A model generated the notes under the pieces. That model was given only the letters and a program-made list of their open reading frames with translations. It ran no database searches and was not told the DNA's origin. From positions 310,272 to 374,271 of the forward strand of contig NZ_SZZM01000001.1 in assembly GCF_005281615.1 (NCBI RefSeq): 64,000 nucleotides of DNA, given 5' to 3'. The position numbers and the translations under genes are program-made. Shown one piece after another: positions 7,396 to 17,775 of the stretch (the stretch's first letter is position 1; every line of letters starts with the position of its first letter). This stretch comes from Rhodoligotrophos defluvii (GTDB lineage: Bacteria > Pseudomonadota > Alphaproteobacteria > Rhizobiales > Im1).

Positions 7396-10300
7396 TCAGT
7401 AATCCCATTCGACGCCGACGCCGAGCTTGCTCGAGCCGTCCGAGCCGACTTCGCCGCGCAATTCGATATTCCGGGTGACGTTGAGGTCCACCACCGCGCT
7501 GGAGGTGCCGTCGGTACTCTGCTTCACGCCCACATAGACATTGTCGTTCACATATTTGCCGGCGCTGACCGCGGCGGTGTTCTTGTCGGCGTCGCCGGTT
7601 ACCTCCAGCACGTCCACGCCAAGGCCCTTGCGCAGCTCGTCCAGCAGGCCGGGACCGCCGCCGAGGCCGCCCAGCCGCGCCACCTCCATGGACAACTGGC
7701 CAACCTGGAGCGGGGTCAGCTGGTCCAGCGGCTTATCGAAGATGAGCCGGGCGAGCACCTGGTCCTGAGGCAGCGGCGGGGTCGACTCGAAAGCGAATTT
7801 CGGCTCGCTGGCCTTGCCGGTGACGCGCACCACGGCCGTGATGCCGCCCGCCGCCGACTGCGCCGCGAAGTTGAGCTCAGGGTCGAACGAACCGAGGAAA
7901 TCCACGCGCCCCTCAGTGAAGGTCAGCCGTTTTCCCACCACGCTCAAATGGCCCCGCCGCAGCTCGAAGGCGCCGATGCCGACGGGGGCCGCCGCCGTGC
8001 CGGTGATGCGCACGGTGCCGCCGAGCACCACATCGAGGCCGCGGCCGCGGACGAAGATCTGGTTCCCGCCATTTACCGTCACGTCCAATGCGATCGGCAG
8101 GCCGGGCGAGCTTTCCTCCCGCGCCTTCTGCTTGTCCACCCTCGCCTGTATGGCGGGCGGCGCGTTGACGTGCGCCACCTTCAGGTCGGCAATGGATTTC
8201 GGCAGCTGCTCGGGCACGGAGATGTTCATGCGGCCGATGTCGACGCGGCCCTTGAGCACCGGCCGTGAGGCAAGCGGCCCGGTGAGGGTGAGGTCGGCGC
8301 CAATCTCGCCGTCCACGATGCGGCGGTCGTTGATCCTGAACCGGTCGGCGCGGATGCGGATATTGGCGGGCATGCCGGTAGCGGGATCGATGCCGACGGT
8401 GCCTTCGGCTCTGAGGCTACCGCCCGCGGCCGAGTTCGCCTGCGCCTCGCGCAGAACGACCTGCTTGCCGTCGAGCTGCGCCCGAAGCGTGATGTCTTTG
8501 AGGGTGAGGCCGCTGCCGGGATCGTTGAAGCTTGCACCGCTGGTCGCCACGGTTCCGGTTATGCGCGGCTCGGCGGCCGGACCGGCGAGCCGCACGTCCA
8601 CATTGATGGCGCCTCTGAAGGTCGCGCCGCTCTCGACCATCATCTGATTGAGCAGGCTCGCCGGCACGGCGCCGGCGAGGTGCAGCGCGAGGTCGCCCTG
8701 CCCGAGCGGGGCCGAGCCGTCGACCCGAAGGTTGAGATCGCGCGAGGCGATGTTGCCGTCGACCGAGACGCGGTTGTTCTGGGTCGCGCCCTTGGCGGAG
8801 ATGGTGAGCGGCGGCAGGCCGGCATTGCGGGTGGCGGCCAGCGCCGCGCCCCGCCAATCGAGCTGGTAGGTGACAGCCGGCGCCGATGCCGGACCGCGCA
8901 CCGAAGCGCTCCCGCTGATGCTGCCGGCCAGGCCCAGGTCCGGCGCGACGACGGCCGCGAGGCTCGCCGGCACGTTCTGAAGGTCGGCGCGGAGGTTGAG
9001 GCTCTGGCCCGCTTGGCCGGCCAGCGTGATGCGGCCGCCGCGCGAGGCCAGCACCGTCTCGGGCAGCGCCACGCTGCCATTGCGCAGGGCGATGGTGACC
9101 GGGCGGGCCAGGGTCAGGGACTCGCCTCGGGCAGCAAGATTGAGCCGCTCGAGACCGACGGTGAGGTCGCCGCCCGCCATGGCAACCGTAGCCGTCGTGG
9201 CGAGATTGGCGCCCGCAACGCTCGTGCGCAGGTCGAGACGGGTGCTCTGGCCGTTGCTGGTGGCATCGGCGGTGATGGTGCCGAAGGTGAGCGAACCGGA
9301 CTGGGCGCCGACGACCCGAACCGACCCTTGGGCAGAGGGTGCCGACATCAACCTGTCGACGGTCGCGTCCACGTCGAGGGCGGAGGCCTTGGTTGCGTCG
9401 AAGACCAAGTTGCGCCCTGATGCCTTGATGCTGGCAACCACGTCGCCGGCTCGAGGCGCGAAGGTGATATTGGCCTTCAGACTTCCTGCCAGAGGCATGC
9501 CGAGCAAAGCCTGAAACGCGCCGAGATCGTCCACATCGGCCTTGAGGGCACCGTTGGGCGTGCCGTCGGCGGCAAGCAGAATGCGACCGGTGGCGCGCGC
9601 TGCGCCATAGATCAGATTCATATTGTCGATGCTGGTCGCGCCATCAGCGCCTTTGGCGATCATGGCCCGCCCCGTGAGCTCGCGGCCCTGAAACCGGCCC
9701 CCCAGGACCAGCTCGCCGCGCGGGGCGGCGAGCGCGCCTTCGCCGGTGAAGGTCAGTGTCGGATTATCGAAGGGCTGGCCCTCGATTCTCACGCCGGTGC
9801 CCGCGACCTTCAGAGCATAGCGCGCCTGCTCGGGCGTGCCCTGGGCATTCACGCTGATGTCAGCCGCGCCGGCCAGGCGCGGACTGAGCAGGGCGAGATT
9901 GCCGATATGGCCGGTTGCGGCCAGGTTGGTGCGGCTCTCATCGACCACGCCGTCAATCGCCGCCGAGATGCCCTCGCCGTCCAGCTTGAGGCCTTGAATG
10001 GCGAAGCCGCCATCCGGCTGCCGGGCAACCGTGCCGGCGAGCTTCACCACGCCGGGAATTTCCTGCCGGGTGCCGTCAGCGGCCGTTACGCCGAGGTCGT
10101 GAAAACTGCCGTCCAGCTTGAGCGCGAACAACAGATCGCCGAAGCCGATCTTGCCGCTCGCCGTGAGGTTGCCGCCACCGCTCAGCCCCATGCCGGTAAG
10201 GCCGGAAATCGCTGCCAGATCCTGCACGGCAAGAGAAACGGTGCCATCGGCGCCCTTGCCATTCACGAGCCCTGAATAGCGTACGGCGCCCGTGCCGAGG

Positions 10301-11694
10301 TTGAGGGCGGCCTCGTCGATCGAGGCGCCCTGCTCGCTTAGGCCGAAGCGGGCATCGAGGGTGACTGTTTTGCCGAGAAGGCCCTGCAAGGCCGGGTCGG
10401 CCGGCCTGGGCTGTTCGAGCGCAACGCGCAGCTTGCCGCGCAGGCTGCTCCAGAGGGATGCGAGTGACGCGTCCTGGCGCGCGCCGGAAAAGGTCGCGGT
10501 TGCCGTGCCGATCTGCCCTTCGGGCATGGCGATCGCATTGCCCACCAGATTGGCGGTAACGGGTGCCGGACCTTCGGCGGAGCCAAGTTCAGCGGTGAGC
10601 TTCGCATTGTGCAGCACCAGAGGACTGCCCGCCGCGAGCGGAATGGCTATCATGCCGCCGTCCGGATCGGCAAGCTCCGCCGTGAGCTGCGCTCGCTGCA
10701 GGTTCAGGTTGAGGTCGCCTGTGCCGCTCAGCTGGATGCGGGCGCTGCGCGAGGCAAGCTCTGCATCATGCAGCACCACGGTGCCATCCGGCGCCCAGTC
10801 CGCCTGGGCCATGAGGCGGCTCTCTCCGGCGAAGAGGCCCTGCACTGCCTGAGGCATGAGATAAGCGAGGCTGCCGCCGAGCCCGGCGGTGATGCGCCGC
10901 CCGGCAGCCGACCCTTGCATCTGGATAGAGCCGGCGACCAGCCGCCGCGTGCCGGCATCCAGCGACAGTTCCGCACGCCAGGCATCGAGCGTTCCACCGC
11001 CCACGATACGCCCGGCGGTTTCCGGATCGCCCGGCAAGCCCATCAGGTTCGCGATGATCCCGCCCTTGGGCTCGCTGAACCGCGCGTCGATATTCAGGGA
11101 CTGGTCCGGATGCCGGTAGCCGAATTGAGCTTCCAGGTGACCACCGGCGCCGTCGCGGCGGTCCACCCTCAGGGTCCCGGAAAGCGGCTCGTGGGGATCG
11201 GTGAAGGACAGGCTGCCGCCAATCGCGAGCACCACCGGCGCGCCGAGCACGGGTGCCTCGAGATCGAGGCGGCGCACGGCCAGCTGATCGAGCTTGATGC
11301 CAACGGGCGGCAGGCTCGATGTAGATTGGCTCTCGGTCTCGGCGGGAACAGGCCGCCGTGCGACCTGCACCTGCTCGGCGGCGAGTTCGGACGCTTCGAA
11401 CCGGCCGGCCAGAAGCGCCAGAGGATTCCATCGCAAGGTGAGGTCGTGGATCCGTAGCCAGGGGCCTTGCGCATCGCGCAGCACCAGCTCGTCCACCTGC
11501 AGATCGCTCAAGGAAGAGCCTTCGATCCGGCCGATGGCCAGGCCGAAGGTCTCAGCGTTGGCCATATTCTCGGCGATGCCGGCCACCATGTTGCGGCCCG
11601 ACAGGGTGCCAAGCAGCACGCCGAGACCTATACAGACGAGCAGGAGCACGCTGCCCAGGCCAATCGCTGCCCATTTGAGTACTTTGCGTATCAT
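7396..11694 (-). CDS. tamB: translocation and assembly module protein TamB
   Basis: A 1432-residue AsmA/TamB-family protein. One N-terminal transmembrane helix (about 9-30) anchors it in the inner membrane, followed by a very long repetitive beta-rich region that forms a periplasm-spanning hydrophobic groove, and the conserved C-terminal TamB (DUF490) domain ending in a terminal aromatic (VEWDY). With TamA it supports outer-membrane protein insertion, and TamB-like proteins are also implicated in phospholipid transport between membranes. Its ATG overlaps the tamA stop (TGATGA arrangement at 11692-11696), so the pair is translationally coupled. It is convergent with sorB, with only 18 bases between stops. 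Confidence 0.95.
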   Translation of the reverse strand: MIRKVLKWAAIGLGSVLLLVCIGLGVLLGTLSGRNMVAGIAENMANAETFGLAIGRIEGSSLSDLQVDELVLRDAQGPWLRIHDLTLRWNPLALLAGRFEASELAAEQVQVARRPVPAETESQSTSSLPPVGIKLDQLAVRRLDLEAPVLGAPVVLAIGGSLSFTDPHEPLSGTLRVDRRDGAGGHLEAQFGYRHPDQSLNIDARFSEPKGGIIANLMGLPGDPETAGRIVGGGTLDAWRAELSLDAGTRRLVAGSIQMQGSAAGRRITAGLGGSLAYLMPQAVQGLFAGESRLMAQADWAPDGTVVLHDAELASRSARIQLSGTGDLNLNLQRAQLTAELADPDGGMIAIPLAAGSPLVLHNAKLTAELGSAEGPAPVTANLVGNAIAMPEGQIGTATATFSGARQDASLASLWSSLRGKLRVALEQPRPADPALQGLLGKTVTLDARFGLSEQGASIDEAALNLGTGAVRYSGLVNGKGADGTVSLAVQDLAAISGLTGMGLSGGGNLTASGKIGFGDLLFALKLDGSFHDLGVTAADGTRQEIPGVVKLAGTVARQPDGGFAIQGLKLDGEGISAAIDGVVDESRTNLAATGHIGNLALLSPRLAGAADISVNAQGTPEQARYALKVAGTGVRIEGQPFDNPTLTFTGEGALAAPRGELVLGGRFQGRELTGRAMIAKGADGATSIDNMNLIYGAARATGRILLAADGTPNGALKADVDDLGAFQALLGMPLAGSLKANITFAPRAGDVVASIKASGRNLVFDATKASALDVDATVDRLMSAPSAQGSVRVVGAQSGSLTFGTITADATSNGQSTRLDLRTSVAGANLATTATVAMAGGDLTVGLERLNLAARGESLTLARPVTIALRNGSVALPETVLASRGGRITLAGQAGQSLNLRADLQNVPASLAAVVAPDLGLAGSISGSASVRGPASAPAVTYQLDWRGAALAATRNAGLPPLTISAKGATQNNRVSVDGNIASRDLNLRVDGSAPLGQGDLALHLAGAVPASLLNQMMVESGATFRGAINVDVRLAGPAAEPRITGTVATSGASFNDPGSGLTLKDITLRAQLDGKQVVLREAQANSAAGGSLRAEGTVGIDPATGMPANIRIRADRFRINDRRIVDGEIGADLTLTGPLASRPVLKGRVDIGRMNISVPEQLPKSIADLKVAHVNAPPAIQARVDKQKAREESSPGLPIALDVTVNGGNQIFVRGRGLDVVLGGTVRITGTAAAPVGIGAFELRRGHLSVVGKRLTFTEGRVDFLGSFDPELNFAAQSAAGGITAVVRVTGKASEPKFAFESTPPLPQDQVLARLIFDKPLDQLTPLQVGQLSMEVARLGGLGGGPGLLDELRKGLGVDVLEVTGDADKNTAAVSAGKYVNDNVYVGVKQSTDGTSSAVVDLNVTRNIELRGEVGSDGSSKLGVGVEWDY

Positions 11695-13592
11695 CAGAAC
11701 GACTGACCTAACCCGATATAGATGGCGAAATCAGGGTCATCCTTGCCTGGATCGAGCGGCACGGCGACATCCAGCCTGATGGGGCCAATGGCGGTGTAAT
11801 AGCGCAAGCCGAGGCCGACGCCGATCTTGTTCACAGTGTCGCCGGCGCCGGGAAAGGCATCGCTCGACACGGATGCCATATCGACGAAGGGCACGATGCC
11901 GATCGACTCGGTGACCCGCGCCCGCAGCTCGAACGACGCCTCGGCGATGCCCCGCCCACCGGTGATCTTCCCGTTCAGGCGCGGCGACACGTTCTGGTAG
12001 GCATAGCCGCGCAGCGAGCCGCCGCCGCCCGCATAGAACCGCCGCTCGGGCGGGATGCCGGGCAGATCGGTGCCGAAAATGGAGCCAAGCGCCACGCGGC
12101 CCGCCAGCACATAGCGGCTGCGGGCATCCAGCGGGTAGTAAGCGCTCGCATCGATCCGGTTGATGGAGAAGACGTGACCGCGATCCACGTCGGCGAGCGG
12201 TGTCATGGTGGCGGCGACGCGGTAGCCGGTGGTGGGGTTCATCACATCGTCGCGGCGGTCATAGGCGATGGTGCCGTTCACGCCGACGAGCGAATAGTCG
12301 CGCGATCCAAAGGCATCCTTGGCGTGGGACGCCTGGCCCTCTGCTGCAAGGGAGCCGACAAGCGCCTCGCTGAAGCGATGGGTCAAGCCGACCCGGCCAC
12401 GAAAGCCATAGGCCCTGTAGCTGTCGTTGTCGGGCCGCTCGTGGAACAGGCTGGCGGTGGTGACGAAATCGGTGTCGATGCCGAAGGCGGCCGGTTTCAC
12501 GAACTCGGCCTTCAGCTCGTACTGATAGTCGTCGAAATCCAGTGAGGTCAGCTCGCTGACGGTGGCGTCGATGCGCAGGCGCTCGGCGCGGCCGAACAGG
12601 TTGCGGTGGCCCCAGTAGGCGTTCACCTCGGCGCCGTCCACGGTGGAATAGCTGGCGGATGCACCGATATAGCGGGGCTTGCGGTCTTCGAGCTGCACGG
12701 TGAGCGGCAGGCGGCCGTCGGCCGTCAAGGTCTCGCCTTCGATCATCCGCACCTGGTTGAACACGTTGAGGGCGCGCAGCCGGTCGCGACCCTTGATGAT
12801 TGCATCCGGCGAATAGACGTCGCCCGGCTCGATCTGCAGCAGGCGGCGGACGAAATCCGGATCGACCCCCGCAGAGCCCTCGATGGTGATCTCGCCGAAG
12901 CGGGCCAGCGGCCCGGGGTCGACCGTCAGCGACACGTCGAGGGTCCGGCTGGCGTGGTCGGCGACGACCTCGCGGCCGGCAATCTTGGCCAGCGGATGAC
13001 CGCGGCTGCGCCAGGCATCCACCAGCCGCTGCTCGGCCGAGAGCACGAGAGAGGAGCGCGCCGTGCGGCCCGGGCGCAGCCCATAATCGGCAGGATCGCT
13101 GCTGATCGATCCATCCGGCGCCGAAGGCTGCTGGATCGTGACGCGGCCGAAGGTGAATTGCGGACCAGGCTTCACCGTCACTTCGACCGGCACCGGCGGC
13201 TGCGGCAGGCGGGGCTCGTCTCCGGGGGCCAGATCGGCCAGCCGCTGGCCGGCGATCGCCACGCTGACGGTTCCACCGTAATAGCCCAGGGAGTAGAGCG
13301 CGCCGATCAGCCGCTGCTCGTCGGCCCGGGCGCGGGACACCAGGGCCGCGACATTCTCGGGGGGCGTGTCGCTCTGGTTTTCCAGCAGCGAGGCCGCCTT
13401 GAGCTGGTCGAGCACCTTGTCGTCCTCGGGCTCAACCTTGATGGCGAGCTCGTAAGGGATCGACCCTTCCGGGGCTGCCGGCTCGAAAATCTTGAAACCG
13501 AAAAGGTCGAGCGCGCGCGCGGGTGGCGCGAGAAACACGACGGCTATGCTGGCGACAGCCGCCAACGCCCACTGTACAACACCAAAACGCAT
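11694..13592 (-). CDS. tamA: outer membrane assembly factor TamA
   Basis: A 632-residue Omp85-family protein. I chose the ATG at 13592-13590 because it begins a clean signal peptide (MRFGVVQWALAAVASIAVVF, then ...PARA); an upstream in-frame ATG at 13820 would add 76 residues with no signal character. POTRA domains occupy roughly residues 50-290 and the C-terminal 16-strand barrel the rest, ending in the aromatic Phe (GLGQSF) expected of Omp85 substrates. It is followed directly by tamB. The 257 bases upstream (13593-13849) contain no gene I can support and should carry the tamAB promoter. Confidence 0.93.
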   Translation of the reverse strand: MRFGVVQWALAAVASIAVVFLAPPARALDLFGFKIFEPAAPEGSIPYELAIKVEPEDDKVLDQLKAASLLENQSDTPPENVAALVSRARADEQRLIGALYSLGYYGGTVSVAIAGQRLADLAPGDEPRLPQPPVPVEVTVKPGPQFTFGRVTIQQPSAPDGSISSDPADYGLRPGRTARSSLVLSAEQRLVDAWRSRGHPLAKIAGREVVADHASRTLDVSLTVDPGPLARFGEITIEGSAGVDPDFVRRLLQIEPGDVYSPDAIIKGRDRLRALNVFNQVRMIEGETLTADGRLPLTVQLEDRKPRYIGASASYSTVDGAEVNAYWGHRNLFGRAERLRIDATVSELTSLDFDDYQYELKAEFVKPAAFGIDTDFVTTASLFHERPDNDSYRAYGFRGRVGLTHRFSEALVGSLAAEGQASHAKDAFGSRDYSLVGVNGTIAYDRRDDVMNPTTGYRVAATMTPLADVDRGHVFSINRIDASAYYPLDARSRYVLAGRVALGSIFGTDLPGIPPERRFYAGGGGSLRGYAYQNVSPRLNGKITGGRGIAEASFELRARVTESIGIVPFVDMASVSSDAFPGAGDTVNKIGVGLGLRYYTAIGPIRLDVAVPLDPGKDDPDFAIYIGLGQSF

Positions 13593-13849
13593 TACCGGCT
13601 CACGCGCGCGACACCCGCCTGATCCTGATTGGCCTGCGGCTGGCAGGCCTGTTCGGAGGTATCGGCAAAATGCACTTCCCTTGGCGATCAACTGCTGTTC
13701 AACCGGCGCAATTAGACGGACGAGACGTAAGAATTGCCTTAAATTTTCAGCGAACTGTTCCATTTTAACGCAGCTCGCGGCTAAAATTGGGTGCACAAGC
13801 CCGCGCGAGGCGTCATCCACAGTTTACACTCCGAACGGGCGATGCCGGT

Positions 13850-15160
13850 TCATTGCCCGGTGGCAGGTCGCCTCCGCCAGCCAGCGATGGTGAGCACGCT
13901 GAGCGCGAAGACCAGATTGATGAGCCCGAATACCAGAAACACGCCATGGATCGTAAGCCCTGCGCCGAGCAGGGCAGCGGCAAGGCCGGTCGCTACGGTC
14001 ATGAACACGGCGTTCATGACATTCGCGGCCGCGATGATGCGCGATCGCAGCTGCGGCGGGCTCTCCGCCTGCATGATCGCATAGAGCGGCACCACGAAGA
14101 CGCCGCCCGCAACCGCCATGCCGACCAGATCCAGAAGGATGCGCCAGTGATCACCCACCCCCAGGAATTGGGCGATGCCAAGCAGCGGCGTCTGGTCGGT
14201 GACCGGCGGCAGGCCGGAGGATGCCCAGACGAGATCGAGCGCGCACAGGGTGAGCACCAGGCCGGCTATGGGTGCAAAGCGCGCCGAAATGGCCCCCTTG
14301 AGCAGCCGGTTGCAAAGAAGCGAGCCAATGGCGATGCCTACGGTGAAGGCGGCGATCAGCAGGTTGCTGACCGCCTCGTCGGCCCCCAGGACGAGCCGGG
14401 TGAAGCCTGGGAACTGCGCCAGGAACACGGCACCGATGGCCCAGAACCAGGAGATGCACAGCACGGTCTGCAGCACGGTGCGGTCGCGGAATGCAAAGGC
14501 GAGGACGGCTTTGGTTGAGGTGACCGGGTTCCAGTCAATGGCGAGCTCCGGTGCCGGCGGCGGCGCCTTGGGGATGGCAAAGGATACGAGATAGCCGATG
14601 ATCGCGGTCAGGATCATGGTGGCGGAAACGATGATCACCCCGTGCTGGGTGGTGATCACGAGGCCGCCGAACAGGAGGCCCAGCAGGATCGCGAGGAACG
14701 TGCCGGTTTCCACCATGGCATTGCCGCCAATCAGCTCGTTCTCACTGAGATGCTGCGGCAGGATTCCGTATTTGATCGGCCCGAAGAAAGTGGCGAGCGT
14801 GCCCGAGATGAACAGGACCGAAAGCATGAGCGCGGCACTGTCGAGGAAGAGGCTCGCGCTGGCCACCAAGGCAAAGCCAACCTCGCCCAGCTTGATGGCG
14901 CGGACGATGCGGCCCTTCTCGTATTTATCGGCGAGCTGGCCGGCGAGCGCCGAGAACAGGAAAAAGGGCGCCACGAACAGGGCAGCGGCAACCGTAACCA
15001 GCAATGGCGCATTGAGGTCTTGCTGGACGGCGAGGTGGAACGTGATCAGAATGGCGATGGCATTGCGCAGGACGTTGTCGTCGAATGCGCCCAGTGCCTG
15101 AGTTACGAACAGCGGCAGGAAGCGCCGTTTGGTCAGAAGTCCGAACTGGCTTGCTTCCAT
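13850..15160 (-). CDS. MFS transporter, LplT-like
   Basis: A 436-residue membrane protein with about 12 predicted helices. The start MEASQFGLLTKRRFLPLFVT with LGAFDDNVLRNA is characteristic of the LplT-like MFS branch, which in E. coli flips lysophospholipids into the cell for re-acylation and in other bacteria is fused to an acyltransferase. No acyltransferase is fused or adjacent here, so substrate assignment is inference. The ATG at 15160 has GGGGGA five bases upstream; an ATG nine codons earlier (15187) lacks a ribosome-binding site. It is divergent from the Lon-type protease gene. Confidence 0.82.
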   Translation of the reverse strand: MEASQFGLLTKRRFLPLFVTQALGAFDDNVLRNAIAILITFHLAVQQDLNAPLLVTVAAALFVAPFFLFSALAGQLADKYEKGRIVRAIKLGEVGFALVASASLFLDSAALMLSVLFISGTLATFFGPIKYGILPQHLSENELIGGNAMVETGTFLAILLGLLFGGLVITTQHGVIIVSATMILTAIIGYLVSFAIPKAPPPAPELAIDWNPVTSTKAVLAFAFRDRTVLQTVLCISWFWAIGAVFLAQFPGFTRLVLGADEAVSNLLIAAFTVGIAIGSLLCNRLLKGAISARFAPIAGLVLTLCALDLVWASSGLPPVTDQTPLLGIAQFLGVGDHWRILLDLVGMAVAGGVFVVPLYAIMQAESPPQLRSRIIAAANVMNAVFMTVATGLAAALLGAGLTIHGVFLVFGLINLVFALSVLTIAGWRRRPATGQ

Positions 15161-15288
15161 CCGCTCCCCCAAGGTGTTGATTCCCATAGCATGGGGCAAG
15201 CCGGCGACCAGGGCAACGTGTCCGCCTCCGTTACACGACCAGTTAAATCCCCAGCGATACCATCCGATCGGACAGGAAGGATCACCGC

Positions 15289-17775
15289 ATGAACAGTGAG
15301 CCCCCAAAGGCGCCGAACCACACCGCATTGTCGCCCGATGCCCTGCGCTACCGCTGCGACCCCGAGAACTTCGGATTCAGGACCACCGAGGATGTGGAGT
15401 CGGTCGAGGACCTGATCGGACAGGACCGGGCAGTCGATGCCATCCGCTTCGGCATCAACATGAACAAGCCCGGCTTCAACCTGTTTCTGCTGGGCACCCA
15501 CGGATCAGGCCGCCATACGGCCATCCGCCGCATGCTGCAGAAGAAGGCGAAAGACGAGGCGGTGCCCGACGACTGGGTGTATGTGGCCAATTTCGACGTG
15601 CCGACCAAGCCGCAGGCCATGCGCCTGCCGCCCGGCACCGGCATCCGCTTCCGCGACGCGATGAACAGCCTGATCGATGATCTGCGAACCGACATTCCGG
15701 CGCTGTTCGAGCAGGAGGAATACCGCAATAGGCGCCGGGCGGTGGACGAGCGCTTCGAGGAGCGCCAGGGACAGGCCTTTGAGCAGCTGCGGCAGAAGGC
15801 TGCGGCAGAGAACATCGCCATCGTGCGCACGCCCATGGGTTTTGCCCTGGCGCCGGTACGCGAGGGGCAAGTGCTGAAGCCGGACGAGTTCAATGCGCTG
15901 CCGGAGGACGAACGGAAGCGGATCGAGGAGACCATCCAGAGGCTGCAGAAGGAAATGGAGACGGTGCTGCAGGAGGTGCCGCTGGTGGAGAAAGAACGGC
16001 GCGATGCGGTGCGGGCGCTCAATGCCGAGTTCACCGAGCGTGCGGTCGGGGCGTCGATCACCCAGGTGGCCGAGCAGTTCCGGGGCAACGAGGCCATCGA
16101 GGAGCATCTCCGCAAGGTGCGCGAGGACCTGATCAAGAACGCCAATCTGTTCATCGAGGCGGTGCAGGAGGATGCCAAGCAGGAGCTCGCGCTGTTCCGG
16201 GCGCCGACCCGCGGCGAGGATCCGCGGTTCAGGCGCTATATGGTCAATGTGATCGTCGGGCACGAGGGGAAGACCGACCCGGAGCTCAAGCCGCGCGGCG
16301 CTCCCGTGATCTTCGAGGACAATCCGACACTCTACAACCTGGTCGGGCGTATCGAGCATACGGCGCAGTTCGGCGCCCTGACCACGGACTTTACGCTGAT
16401 CCGCGCCGGCGCACTGCACCGGGCCAATGGCGGCTATCTCGTGCTCGATGCGATGAAGGTGCTGATGTATCCCATGTCCTGGGAGGCGCTGAAGCGCTCG
16501 CTGCGCAGCCGCCAGGTCACCATCATCTCGCCCGGCGAGCAGCTCGGCATCATCAGCACCGTGTCGCTCGAGCCGGATCCGATCCCGCTCGACGTCAAGG
16601 TCGTGCTTATCGGCGACCGTCTCCTATATTATATCCTGGCAAGTGCGGATCCGGAGTTCGGCGACCTGTTCAAGGTCGAGGCGGATTTCAACGAAGAGAT
16701 CCCCCGGACACCGGAAAACATGGAGCTCTACGTACGGCTGATCGCGACGATCGCCCGCTACCGGGGCCTTCGTCCGCTGACGCGTGACGCGGTGGCGCGC
16801 GTGATCGAAGAGGCCGTACGCATGGCGGACGATTCGCGAAAGGTGACGGTGCAGACCGGACCATTGGCGGATCTGATCATGGAAGCGGATTATTGGGCAG
16901 GCGAGGCAGGCCGGCGCGAGATCACCGCCAGAGACGTATCGAGGGCGGTGGACGCTAAGATCCGGCGGGCCGACAGGGTCAGGGAGCTGTCGCAGGAGTC
17001 GATCACGCGCGACATCGTGCTGATCGACACCGATGGCGCGGTCGTCGGCCAGGTCAACGGCCTGGCGGTGACGTCCTACGGCCAATTCCGGTTCGGCCGG
17101 CCCAGCCGGATCACCGCCCGGGTGCGGCTGGGCGGCGGCAAGGTGGTAGACATCGAGCGGGAATCCGAGCTTGGCGGCAAGCTGCATTCCAAGGGCGTGC
17201 TGATCCTCTCGGGCTACCTCTCCTCTCACTATGCGCTCGATGCTCCCCCCTCGCTGTCGGCCACGCTGGTGTTCGAGCAATCTTATGGCGGGGTCGAGGG
17301 CGACAGCGCATCATCCGCGGAGCTCTACGCCCTGCTCTCGGCCCTATCGGAGGTGCCCATCGGGCAGAATTTCGCAGTGACCGGTTCAGTCAATCAGATG
17401 GGACAGGTGCAGGCGATCGGCGGCGTGAACGAGAAGATCGAGGGCTTCTTCGACATCTGCAAGGCGCGCGGCCTGACTGGGCGGCAAGGCGTGCTGATCC
17501 CGCAATCCAACGTGCAGCACCTGATGCTGCGCGAGGACGTGGTCGAGGCAGTCGCCGCCGGCCAGTTCCATGTCTATCCCATAGAGACCATAGACCAGGG
17601 CATCGAGGTGCTCACCGGACGGGCGGCCGGCGAACGTGGCCCTGACGGCCGCTTCCCACCGGACACGGTCAATGCCCTCGTGGAGGCAAAGCTGGAGAGC
17701 TATGCCGCGCTTCGGCACCGCTTCGCCAGCAAGGATGACGACCAAGCCACACCGGCCAAGGATAATGCCACATGA
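15289..17775 (+). CDS. Lon-type AAA+ protease (LonB/YcbZ-like)
   Basis: An 828-residue protein of the COG1067 group. The P-loop at residues 69-77 reads GTHGSGRHT, with Arg in place of the usual Lys, a variant I associate with this branch. A coiled, charged insertion covers about 130-300. The C-terminal S16 protease domain has Ser673 in EGDSAS and Lys716 in GGVNEKIEG, 43 residues apart as in E. coli Lon (S679/K722), so the Ser-Lys dyad is intact. It lacks the N-terminal substrate-binding domain of LonA. It probably degrades specific cytoplasmic proteins. The stop overlaps the start of the next gene, so the two are coupled. Confidence 0.88.
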   Translation: MNSEPPKAPNHTALSPDALRYRCDPENFGFRTTEDVESVEDLIGQDRAVDAIRFGINMNKPGFNLFLLGTHGSGRHTAIRRMLQKKAKDEAVPDDWVYVANFDVPTKPQAMRLPPGTGIRFRDAMNSLIDDLRTDIPALFEQEEYRNRRRAVDERFEERQGQAFEQLRQKAAAENIAIVRTPMGFALAPVREGQVLKPDEFNALPEDERKRIEETIQRLQKEMETVLQEVPLVEKERRDAVRALNAEFTERAVGASITQVAEQFRGNEAIEEHLRKVREDLIKNANLFIEAVQEDAKQELALFRAPTRGEDPRFRRYMVNVIVGHEGKTDPELKPRGAPVIFEDNPTLYNLVGRIEHTAQFGALTTDFTLIRAGALHRANGGYLVLDAMKVLMYPMSWEALKRSLRSRQVTIISPGEQLGIISTVSLEPDPIPLDVKVVLIGDRLLYYILASADPEFGDLFKVEADFNEEIPRTPENMELYVRLIATIARYRGLRPLTRDAVARVIEEAVRMADDSRKVTVQTGPLADLIMEADYWAGEAGRREITARDVSRAVDAKIRRADRVRELSQESITRDIVLIDTDGAVVGQVNGLAVTSYGQFRFGRPSRITARVRLGGGKVVDIERESELGGKLHSKGVLILSGYLSSHYALDAPPSLSATLVFEQSYGGVEGDSASSAELYALLSALSEVPIGQNFAVTGSVNQMGQVQAIGGVNEKIEGFFDICKARGLTGRQGVLIPQSNVQHLMLREDVVEAVAAGQFHVYPIETIDQGIEVLTGRAAGERGPDGRFPPDTVNALVEAKLESYAALRHRFASKDDDQATPAKDNAT

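Noticed and set aside
13593-13820. N-terminal extension of tamA to an ATG at 13820.
   Set aside because: It would hide the signal peptide that begins at 13592.
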